Assembly: GCA_021808205.1 (NCBI GenBank)
Contig: JAKBCD010000115.1
Span: 1 to 6,445, forward strand
Reading direction: 5' to 3'
Source of the DNA: Pseudomonadota bacterium
Lineage (GTDB): Bacteria > Pseudomonadota > Alphaproteobacteria > Acetobacterales > Acetobacteraceae
DNA length: 6,445 nt
Of this stretch, positions 1 to 5,773 are shown piece by piece. Under the pieces are notes generated by a model, which was given only the letters and a program-made list of their open reading frames with translations, searched no databases and had not been told where the DNA came from. Position numbers and translations under genes: made by a program. Every line of letters starts with the position of its first letter. The first letter of the stretch is position 1.

Positions 1-10
1 CGGAGGCAAG

Positions 11-931
11 ATGTCCTGGCTGCATAATCCGCTCGTTGGCCCGGAGGGCGGGGTAGAGCTGGTCCTTACCCCGATGACCCATGATATCGGCAGCCTGCGC
101 GTGCGCCGTGCCCTGCCACACGCCAAGCGCCGCATGGTGGGGCCGTTCGTGTTCCTGGACCATATCGGCCCCGCGGCATTCGAGCCCGGCCATGGCCTGG
201 ATGTGCGCCCGCACCCGCATATCGGGCTGGCCACCATCACCTATCTCATGCAGGGCCGCATCCACCACCGGGATAATCTGGGAAGCGCTCAGGAGATCCG
301 CCCCGGTGAAGTGAACTGGATGACCGCCGGGCGCGGCATCGCCCATTCTGAACGCACGCCACCGGCAGAGCGGGAAGCAGGGCAGGCCATGCTCGGCATC
401 CAGAGCTGGGTGGCACTGCCGAAAGACGCCGAAGAGGTGGAGCCGGGCTTCTTTCACCATGCCGGCGCCAGCCTACCGCAGCTTGAGGATGACGGAATCG
501 TCGCGCGAATCATCGCCGGGCATGCTTATGGCTCTGCCTCGCCGGTGCAGGTGTTTTCCGGCACGCTCTATGTCGATGCCAGCCTTGCCGCCGGCTCGGC
601 TCTGCCCTTGCCGGATGAGCACGAGGAACGCTCGGTGCAGATCGTGTCCGGCGAAATTGAGATCGCCGGGGAGCGGTTTGGCGAAGGGCAGTTGCTCGTC
701 TTCCGCCCTGGCGATGCGATTACCATACGGGCCCTCAGCAATAGCCGGCTGATGCTGCTGGGCGGCGACCCGCTGGACGGACCACGCCACATCTGGTGGA
801 ATTTCGTCAGCTCTTCACAAGAGCGTATCGAGCAGGCCAAAGAGGACTGGGCGCAGCGCCGCTTCGGGCCGGTGGCAGGCGACGAACAGGAATTCATTCC
901 GCTGCCGGGCGGCAAGCCGGCAGGCGTTTAA
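11..931 (+). CDS. Pirin family protein (bicupin metalloprotein)
   Basis: A 306-residue protein of normal bacterial pirin length. The N-terminal cupin carries the pirin signature: HPH at residues 68-70 followed by a GLATITYL strand, then GRGIAHSE around 108-114. These give the expected four metal ligands His68, His70, His112 and Glu114, equivalent to His56, His58, His101 and Glu103 of human pirin. A second cupin-like half follows (about 175-255, with a PVQVFSGTLYVDA strand and a FRPGDAI turn). Pirins are cytoplasmic Fe-binding proteins; some bacterial members have quercetin 2,3-dioxygenase activity and others act as redox-responsive partners, so the exact substrate cannot be named. The start is supported by GGAGG at 2-6, four bases before the ATG, so the gene is complete. 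It is followed by an osmC-like gene after 10 nt, which suggests co-transcription and a stress or redox role. Family assignment is firm, function is not. Confidence 0.93.
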   Translation: MSWLHNPLVGPEGGVELVLTPMTHDIGSLRVRRALPHAKRRMVGPFVFLDHIGPAAFEPGHGLDVRPHPHIGLATITYLMQGRIHHRDNLGSAQEIRPGEVNWMTAGRGIAHSERTPPAEREAGQAMLGIQSWVALPKDAEEVEPGFFHHAGASLPQLEDDGIVARIIAGHAYGSASPVQVFSGTLYVDASLAAGSALPLPDEHEERSVQIVSGEIEIAGERFGEGQLLVFRPGDAITIRALSNSRLMLLGGDPLDGPRHIWWNFVSSSQERIEQAKEDWAQRRFGPVAGDEQEFIPLPGGKPAGV

Positions 932-941
932 GGAGAGGCAT

Positions 942-1385
942 ATGAGCGAGAGCATAACCGTTACCGTTACCCGGCAGGAGGATTACCGGTTCCTCGTTGA
1001 ATTCGGGCCGCAATACGCAACAATGATCGCGGATGAACCCATGCCCATCGGGGTGGATTCGGGGCCTTCGCCGCAGCATCTGCTGGCGGCCTCCATCGCC
1101 AATTGCCTCTGCGCCAGCCTCACCTTCGCCTGCCGGAAATACCATGAAGACCCCGGCGAATTCTCTGCCACCGTCAAATGCGAGATCGGCCGCAACGAGA
1201 ACAACCGGCTACGGGTTTTGAATCTTGATGTCCGCATCACCCTCAACGGCCCCCCGGAAGCAGTGCCGCATCTGGCCCGCGCGCTGGCGAGCTTCGAGGA
1301 TTTCTGCACGGTGACGGAAAGCGTGCGGCACGGCATCCATGTGGATGTAGGCGTATTCGGGCCGGATGGTGCGAAGCTGCATTAG
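942..1385 (+). CDS. OsmC family protein (putative thiol peroxidase)
   Basis: A 147-residue protein, typical for small OsmC/Ohr-like proteins. The first redox cysteine motif is seen in LLAASIANCLC (Cys55, aligned by eye with E. coli OsmC LIAAAHAAC), and the second in the FCTVTESV segment (Cys122), matching the usual C-P/T-V-S/T-x-S motif. Extra cysteines at 57, 64 and 80 are not general family features. OsmC proteins reduce organic or inorganic hydroperoxides in the cytoplasm as dimers with the two cysteines at the interface; divergent members have unknown substrates. The ATG is set by AGGAG at 931-935 (six bases upstream), which overlaps the pirin stop codon by one base, so the two genes look like one transcription unit. 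The stop is only five bases from a hairpin-rich repeat, which may form the 3' end of the message. The family call is strong; the split between OsmC, Ohr and YhfA-like subgroups is not resolved. Confidence 0.9.
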   Translation: MSESITVTVTRQEDYRFLVEFGPQYATMIADEPMPIGVDSGPSPQHLLAASIANCLCASLTFACRKYHEDPGEFSATVKCEIGRNENNRLRVLNLDVRITLNGPPEAVPHLARALASFEDFCTVTESVRHGIHVDVGVFGPDGAKLH

Positions 1386-1389
1386 AATA

Positions 1390-1522
1390 CGATGACTTCA
1401 GGTTCGCTCGGTTTGCGCGTGAACCTGAAGTCTGAATCGCCCTTTATCTCATAGTTTTAGAGGCGGATTCAGATTTTAGAGCGGATCGCGCCGTGATTCG
1501 ATCTAAAATCATCCGGCTCTAG
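1390..1522 (+). repeat. Triple-hairpin intergenic repeat, copy A
   Basis: A 133-bp non-coding element that recurs in inverse orientation at 5570-5703 (about 107 of 136 aligned columns identical by hand, near 79%). It folds as three consecutive hairpins. Hairpin I has perfect 12-bp arms gacttcaggttc (1394-1405) and gaacctgaagtc (1421-1432). Hairpin II pairs 1431-1441 with 1462-1473, with one bulged G. Hairpin III pairs 1472-1487 with 1495-1510 (16 bp, two mismatches, outer nine perfect). The outer edge ends in ctctag. It begins five bases after the osmC-like stop, so hairpin I could serve as an RNA 3' end, though no U-run follows it. No coding capacity is seen. It resembles extragenic palindromic or MITE-like repeats, but I cannot place it in a named family. 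Confidence 0.85.
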
Positions 1523-1531
1523 AGCCTGGGT

Positions 1532-1559
1532 TTGAATTCTGCGGCGGCCGGGCTAAAGA
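1532..1559 (+). promoter_or_regulatory. Possible sigma70-type promoter for the tRNA
   Basis: TTGAAT (1532-1537) and TAAAGA (1554-1559) are separated by 16 bases and lie about 35 bases before the tRNA 5' end. The -35 box matches consensus at four of six positions and the -10 box at three of six, so this is the best visible candidate in the gap between the repeat and the tRNA rather than a firm call. A GC-rich stretch follows before the tRNA, as is common at stable-RNA promoters. It could also drive the downstream nagA-murQ gene by read-through. Confidence 0.25.
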
Positions 1560-1594
1560 GGCATGGCCCCGCAACGGGCAATGCGTTTCGAGAT

Positions 1595-1668
1595 GTCTCC
1601 GTAGCTCAGCAGGATAGAGCACCAGATTCCTAATCTGGGGGCCGTGGGTTCGAATCCCGCCGGGGACA
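1595..1668 (+). tRNA. tRNA-Arg (anticodon CCT)
   Basis: A complete 74-nt cloverleaf. The acceptor stem GTCTCCG (1595-1601) pairs with CGGGGAC (1661-1667) with one T-G wobble. The D stem is GCTC/GAGC (1604-1607 and 1617-1620). The anticodon stem CCAGA/TCTGG encloses the loop TTCCTAA (1627-1633), which places anticodon CCT at 1629-1631 to read AGG (arginine). The T stem GTGGG/CCCGC encloses TTCGAAT (1649-1655). The discriminator base is A1668. The CCA end is not encoded and must be added. The next gene begins only 26 bases after the tRNA. No duplicated 3' tRNA segment (attachment-site repeat) is visible elsewhere in the window. Confidence 0.96.
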
Positions 1669-1694
1669 TACCCTTTCCCAGACATCACGGTAAA

Positions 1695-3707
1695 ATGCGG
1701 ATTTTCGCCCAACGCCTGTTCGATGGTAAATGTTTCACCGGCCCCGCCACCGTCGAGGTCGCGGCGGGGCGCATTGTCGCGGTGCTGCCGGGAGAAGCCG
1801 GCGCGGACGTGCATCTTGCCCATGGCGTGCTGGGGCCGGGGCTGATCGACCTGCACAATAACGGTGCCTTCGGGGTGGATTGCGCCACCGCCACGCCAGA
1901 TGAGTGGGACAGCTTTGCGGAAAAGCTCGCCGCACGCGGCGTAACATCCGTACTACCCACCATCATCACCGCCCCGCTGGCCGAAATTGCGCAAGCTGCT
2001 ACGCGGCTGAGGGCAGCCATGCAACGCCATCCGGGACTTCTGGGTCTGCATCTGGAAGGCCCGTTCCTCGCCCCTTCTAAACGCGGCGCCCACAGAGAAG
2101 ATTGGCTGCGCCTGCCCGATGATACCACCCTTAACGAATTGCTGGACGGCCCGGCGGCGGAAATGCTGCGGCTCGTCACCCTGGCGCCGGAGCTGCCGCA
2201 CGCCCTGGACGCCATCGCCCGCCTCACCCGCGCGGGCATTCTTGTCGCGCTCGGCCACACAGCGGCCGATGCAACACAGATGCGCGCCGGGGTGAATGCC
2301 GGGGCGCGGCTCGTCACGCATCTGTTCAACGCGCAATCCCAACTCGGCCACCGGGCGCCGGGCGCGCCGGGGGTGGCGCTGACCGATGCGCGCATAGCCC
2401 CCTGCGCGATCGTGGACGGGGTGCATGTGGACCCGGTTTTGCTGCAGATCGCCTTTGCCGCCTGTCCCCGCGCCATCGCGGTGACGGATTCCATCGCCCT
2501 GGCCGGGTTGGAACCCGGCGTCACGCTGGATTTTGGCGGCGCGCCCGCCATGCTGGGGGCGGACGGCGTGGGCCACCGGGCAGATGGCACCATCGCAGGG
2601 GCGGCCATTACTTTGGATGAAGGGGTGCGCCGGATGATCTCTTTCGGCATTGCGCCGGAAGTGGCGCTTGCCGCCGCAACCTCCCGCCCCGCCGCGGCGC
2701 TGGGGCTGGATGCCGGGCGCATTGCGCCAGGAGCGTCGGCGGACCTCGTCTGGTGGTCAGATGATTTCCACGCCCTGCAGGTTTGGCAAGCGGGCATTGC
2801 GGCCCCTGCCCGCAACCCCCGCGGCACCGAGACCCCCCGTACCGCGTTGATGGACCTGGAAGCGCGCGGCACGGAGGAAATCGTGAGCCTGTTTCTGGGC
2901 CAGGAGGCGGCGGCGCAGCGCGCGCTTGCAGCCGCATCCCCTGCTCTTGCCAGGTTGATAGATACTGTGGCTGCCAGAATCCAGGCGGGCGGGCGGCTGT
3001 TCTATGCCGGGGCCGGCACCTCCGGGCGGCTGAGCTTGCTCGATGCGGTGGAATGCCGCCCTACTTTCGGGGTGGAGCCGGGCTTGATTATCCCATTGCT
3101 GGCGGGTGGGCCAAATGCCTTTATCCAGGCCGAAGAAGGGGCCGAGGATAACGAGGCCGCCGCCCGCGCCGCTTTGCACGAGCACGGCTTCACGGCGCGG
3201 GACACGCTGGTGGGTATCGCCGCCTCGGGTAGCACGCCCTTTACCTTGGCGGCTTTGCGCCATGCAGCGGGGCTGGGTGGGTTGACAGGCGCGATTGTGA
3301 ACAACCACGGCAGCGCCATGGCGAAAGCGGCGGATATCGCGGTAGAGATCCTCTCTGGTCCGGAAATCATCGCCGGCTCCACCCGGCTTTCCGCCGGCTC
3401 AACCGAGAAGATCGCCCTTAACATCCTGTCCTCGGCGGTGATGATCCGCCTCGGCAAAACCTTCGGCCCGTTCATGGTGGATATGCGCGCCAGCAACGCC
3501 AAGCTGCGCCAACGGGCGTTGCGCATGGTGATGGCACTGACGGATGCCGATGAACGCACAGCCAACCTTGAACTGGAGGCTTGCGGAATGCATGTTAAAC
3601 TTGCTGTACTGGCCCTCAGGCTTGGGCTGCCGCCGGAGGCAGCCCAAGAGAGGCTGGCGGCGGCACGTGGTTCGCTGCGGCGGGCTTTGGTGAAGGCAAT
3701 CGTCTGA
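1695..3707 (+). CDS. Bifunctional NagA-MurQ fusion: GlcNAc-6-P deacetylase / MurNAc-6-P etherase
   Basis: One uninterrupted 670-residue frame carries two complete enzymes. Residues 1-~370 are an amidohydrolase of the NagA type (E. coli NagA is about 382 aa): GLHLEGPF with Glu121, ALGHTAAD with His188, THLFNA with His209 (metal ligands), DGVHVDP with His244 (substrate) and VTDSIALAG with Asp265 (catalytic). Residues ~378-670 are a full-length MurQ SIS-domain etherase (E. coli MurQ is 298 aa): GGRLFYAGAGTSGRLSLLDA, VECRPTFGV with Glu453, EGAED with Glu484 (equivalents of E. coli Glu83 and Glu114), GPEIIAGSTRL, and MVDMRASNAKL. MurQ turns MurNAc-6-P into GlcNAc-6-P plus D-lactate and NagA then yields glucosamine-6-P plus acetate, so the two steps are consecutive in cytoplasmic peptidoglycan-sugar recycling. 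The linker is only a few residues. ATG 1695 is preferred because the upstream in-frame GTG (1644) lies inside the tRNA. No clear Shine-Dalgarno precedes it. Confidence 0.95.
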   Translation: MRIFAQRLFDGKCFTGPATVEVAAGRIVAVLPGEAGADVHLAHGVLGPGLIDLHNNGAFGVDCATATPDEWDSFAEKLAARGVTSVLPTIITAPLAEIAQAATRLRAAMQRHPGLLGLHLEGPFLAPSKRGAHREDWLRLPDDTTLNELLDGPAAEMLRLVTLAPELPHALDAIARLTRAGILVALGHTAADATQMRAGVNAGARLVTHLFNAQSQLGHRAPGAPGVALTDARIAPCAIVDGVHVDPVLLQIAFAACPRAIAVTDSIALAGLEPGVTLDFGGAPAMLGADGVGHRADGTIAGAAITLDEGVRRMISFGIAPEVALAAATSRPAAALGLDAGRIAPGASADLVWWSDDFHALQVWQAGIAAPARNPRGTETPRTALMDLEARGTEEIVSLFLGQEAAAQRALAAASPALARLIDTVAARIQAGGRLFYAGAGTSGRLSLLDAVECRPTFGVEPGLIIPLLAGGPNAFIQAEEGAEDNEAAARAALHEHGFTARDTLVGIAASGSTPFTLAALRHAAGLGGLTGAIVNNHGSAMAKAADIAVEILSGPEIIAGSTRLSAGSTEKIALNILSSAVMIRLGKTFGPFMVDMRASNAKLRQRALRMVMALTDADERTANLELEACGMHVKLAVLALRLGLPPEAAQERLAAARGSLRRALVKAIV

Positions 3708-3732
3708 CGGGACGAAGATATTGGCCAGGGAT

Positions 3733-4233
3733 ATGATTGGGTTGGCACGAAAGGCAGACGATTTCATCATCGACCGGGTGCTGCAGCCGGGGGTTGACCG
3801 GGCTGAGTGGTGGTTTGGCGTGCAGGTATTCACCCTGGCCCGCATCTGCACCGGGGCCGGCGCGTTGGCCGGGCTGTTTTGGGTGCATCTGTTCGACCGG
3901 CCTTATTCCGTGGATTTCTTCGAAGACATGCTGTGCCTCGGCATCATGGCCGGGGCGGCCTATATGCAGATCAACACCCAGCAGGCGCGCGGCGCGCGCC
4001 ATGCGCGGGTGGCTCCAGCGGTGCGGCTGAGCGGCTTGCTTTGGCGCACGCTCTGGCTGCTGGACTTGGTGTTGTTTCCCACTCAATGGCCACTGGAGGC
4101 GCATGCCCAGCTTATCTGGAATTTTGCCTGGACATTACTGCTGGTGCTGCCCTACTGGCTGATCTGCTGCCACGAGGCACCACCTCGGGAATATTTGGGC
4201 GAGCTGCGCCACGCCACTATTCCACTGCGCTGA
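3733..4233 (+). CDS. Small multi-pass membrane protein of unknown function
   Basis: I do not recognise this family. From ATG 3733 the product is 166 residues; an in-frame TTG at 3721 would add MARD. Neither start has a convincing Shine-Dalgarno, so the start is uncertain. Hydrophobic stretches at about 36-54, 64-80, 101-116 and 127-146 suggest three to four membrane helices, with an N-terminal polar region (RKADDFIIDRVLQPGVDRAEWWFGVQ trimmed to residues 6-31) and a polar C-terminus containing PPREYLGEL. A basic loop (RGARHAR, about 86-92) lies between the second and third helices and is probably cytoplasmic. It starts 25 nt after the nagA-murQ stop and ends 43 nt before the oxidoreductase, so the three are likely co-transcribed. 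No catalytic motif is visible. Tryptophan-rich helices are notable but not diagnostic. Confidence 0.75.
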   Translation: MIGLARKADDFIIDRVLQPGVDRAEWWFGVQVFTLARICTGAGALAGLFWVHLFDRPYSVDFFEDMLCLGIMAGAAYMQINTQQARGARHARVAPAVRLSGLLWRTLWLLDLVLFPTQWPLEAHAQLIWNFAWTLLLVLPYWLICCHEAPPREYLGELRHATIPLR

Positions 4234-4276
4234 TACCAGATGACCAGCAACAGGTTGCCGCGGGAGCCTCACCACG

Positions 4277-5575
4277 ATGGGACCTGAGGTTGGCAATGTT
4301 AACACGCAAGCCGCCACCCCCCCCGTAAGCGCGGATGTGGTGGTGATTGGCGGCGGCATCATTGGCGTCTGCACCGCCTGGAGCTTGGCGCAAAAGGGTG
4401 CCCGGGTGGTGCTGTGCGAGAAAGGCCGCATCGCCGCCGAGCAATCCAGCCGGAACTGGGGCTGGGTGCGCGTGCAGGGGCGCGATGTGCGCGAATTGCC
4501 GCTGATGTTGGAGTCTCAGAAACTCTGGCACCGGATGAACGAGCTTACCGGCGAGGAGACCGGGTTCCGGGTCTGCGGCATCGCCTATCTCAACACCACC
4601 GAAAAAGAACAGCGTACGCGTGTAGCCTGGGCGGCCAAGGCCGTGCCACTGGGCGCTACCGCCACGGTTCTGGACACCGCGGGTGCCGCGGGCCTGTTGC
4701 CTGGAACCACGCAGCGCTTTACCGGCGCGCTTTACACAGAAAGCGACGCCCGGGCCGAACCCCAGCTTGCCACCCCCGCCATGGCTCGCGCCGCGCTGGC
4801 GCAGGGTGTGTTGATTTTACAAAATTGCGCCGTGCGCGGGTTACAGCGTGAAGCCGGAAAAATCACCGCCGTGGAAACCGAGCATGGCCGCATTGGCTGC
4901 ACGAAAGTGGTTCTGGCGGGCGGCGCGTGGTCGCGCCTGTTCTGCCGCAAGCATGGCGTTGAGCTGCCCCAACTCAAAGTGCGCTCCTCGGTGCTGCGCA
5001 CAGAGCCTCTGGACGGGCCGGAACTTTCCGCGTCCACGCGCCATTACGCCTTTCGCAAGCGGCTGGATGGCGGCTACACCATCGCCAATGGCTGGATCTC
5101 CTCGCCCGAGATAACGCCCGACGCATTCAGGTTGTTTTTCAAATTCTTGCCGGAGTTTCTCTCGGAGCGGGACTACCTGCGCCCGCATCTGTCCAGTCAA
5201 TTCCTACGAGAATGGCAACAAAAGCGGGATTATCTCACGGGCCGCGCTGTCCCGTTCGAGCAGGAACGCACCCTGGACCCTGCGCCTCAGAGGCGCGGGC
5301 TGCGCCAGGCTATGCAGGAGCTGGCGCGGGATGTTCCCGCCTTCGCCGGGGCCAAGGTGGCGCAAAGCTGGGCGGGGTTCATCGACGGCACGCCAGATGC
5401 CATCCCGGTGATCTCGAAGGTGGAGACACAGCCGGGCTTCTACATCGCCACTGGGTTTTCCGGTCATGGTTTTGGCATCGGCCCCGGCGCGGGACGGCTG
5501 ATGGCGGATATCGTGGCGGGAGATGCGCCCATCGTCGATCCGGCGGCGTTCCGGCTGGGGCGGTTTTCTCTATAG
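4277..5575 (+). CDS. FAD-dependent oxidoreductase, DAO/DadA-like family
   Basis: A 432-residue flavoenzyme of D-amino acid oxidase/dehydrogenase fold. The N-terminal Rossmann dinucleotide motif is VVVIGGGIIG (Gly25, Gly27, Gly30), with Glu48 at the end of the second strand for the FAD ribose. It is followed by SSRNWGWVRVQGRD (57-70), typical of a DadA-like subgroup. The C-terminal FAD-closing segment is at about 385-415 (GFYIATGFSGHGFGIGPGAG). Members oxidise amines or amino acids, commonly D-amino acids, glycine derivatives or opine-like compounds; the substrate cannot be read from the sequence. No signal peptide or membrane segment is seen, so it is probably cytoplasmic or peripheral. The ATG is preceded by GGGAG at 4262-4266 with a rather long 10-base spacer. 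The last codons and the stop (CTA TAG) coincide with the edge of repeat copy B. A role with cell-wall D-amino acids is an attractive guess from context only. Confidence 0.9.
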   Translation: MGPEVGNVNTQAATPPVSADVVVIGGGIIGVCTAWSLAQKGARVVLCEKGRIAAEQSSRNWGWVRVQGRDVRELPLMLESQKLWHRMNELTGEETGFRVCGIAYLNTTEKEQRTRVAWAAKAVPLGATATVLDTAGAAGLLPGTTQRFTGALYTESDARAEPQLATPAMARAALAQGVLILQNCAVRGLQREAGKITAVETEHGRIGCTKVVLAGGAWSRLFCRKHGVELPQLKVRSSVLRTEPLDGPELSASTRHYAFRKRLDGGYTIANGWISSPEITPDAFRLFFKFLPEFLSERDYLRPHLSSQFLREWQQKRDYLTGRAVPFEQERTLDPAPQRRGLRQAMQELARDVPAFAGAKVAQSWAGFIDGTPDAIPVISKVETQPGFYIATGFSGHGFGIGPGAGRLMADIVAGDAPIVDPAAFRLGRFSL

Positions 5576-5703
5576 GGTCAAATCATTTTGGATCGAATCA
5601 GAAGGTGATCCGAACCCAAAGCTGAGTCCGCCTCTAAACAATGAGATAGAGGGCGATTCAGACTCCAGGCTCGCTCGCAAAATGAGCGAACCTGAAGTCA
5701 TCG
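5570..5703 (-). repeat. Triple-hairpin intergenic repeat, copy B (inverted relative to copy A)
   Basis: A 134-bp copy of the repeat seen at 1390-1522, read on the minus strand. The best conserved blocks are cgatgacttcaggttcgctc, tctgaatcgccc, tatctcat and tgattcgatc. Hairpin I is longer here: plus-strand arms 5661-5676 and 5684-5699 pair over 16 bp with two non-Watson-Crick positions and a 7-base loop. Hairpins II and III are more degenerate than in copy A. The plus-strand left edge, ctatag (5570-5575), is the final sense codon plus stop of the FAD oxidoreductase, so the element abuts and slightly overlaps that gene. No open frame of its own is credible. Confidence 0.85.
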
Positions 5704-5733
5704 CGCTCTGGCTTCACCTTTACGAATATTCGC

Positions 5734-5773
5734 AATCACCTGAATTGAGTCTTTCGGATCAACTCAGGTGATT
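5734..5773. terminator. Convergent hairpin terminator candidate
   Basis: Arms aatcacctgaattga (5734-5748) and tcaactcaggtgatt (5759-5773) pair over 15 bp with a single A-C mismatch and enclose a 10-base loop. The hairpin sits between the plus-strand oxidoreductase unit and the minus-strand usp gene, and its right arm overlaps the first two bases (5772-5773) of the usp stop codon. Neither side has a strong T-run, so it may act as an RNA 3'-end stabiliser or a weak bidirectional terminator. A perfect 10-bp palindrome, cgaatattcg, lies just before it at 5723-5732. Confidence 0.6.

Noticed and set aside
1406..1450. Hairpin I of repeat A as a canonical intrinsic terminator
   Set aside because: The stem is good but no T-run follows it. 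It may still stabilise the RNA end, so it is described as part of the repeat only.
1386..1594. CRISPR array or direct-repeat array
   Set aside because: The repeated words are arms of inverted repeats occurring once per copy, not regularly spaced direct repeats.
1595..1668. tRNA-Arg as an integration site for a mobile island
   Set aside because: No direct repeat of the tRNA 3' end, no integrase and no mobility gene were found in the window; the downstream genes look like ordinary metabolism.
1644..1694. In-frame GTG at 1644 as the start of the NagA-MurQ protein
   Set aside because: It lies inside the T arm of tRNA-Arg, and the added residues are not NagA-like. ATG 1695 begins exactly at the usual NagA N-terminus.
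1685..2872. Long antisense open frame (395 codons) opposite nagA
   Set aside because: It is rich in Ser, Ala, Arg and Pro with no domain motifs, as expected for the shadow frame of a GC-rich gene, and the opposite strand has clear enzyme motifs.
3002..3748. Antisense open frame (248 codons) opposite murQ
   Set aside because: Low-complexity composition and no recognisable motif; it mirrors the codon bias of the MurQ coding strand.
5523..5771. Open frame of 82 codons across repeat B
   Set aside because: It starts inside the oxidoreductase in another frame and runs through the hairpins of the repeat; no supporting Shine-Dalgarno or family similarity.
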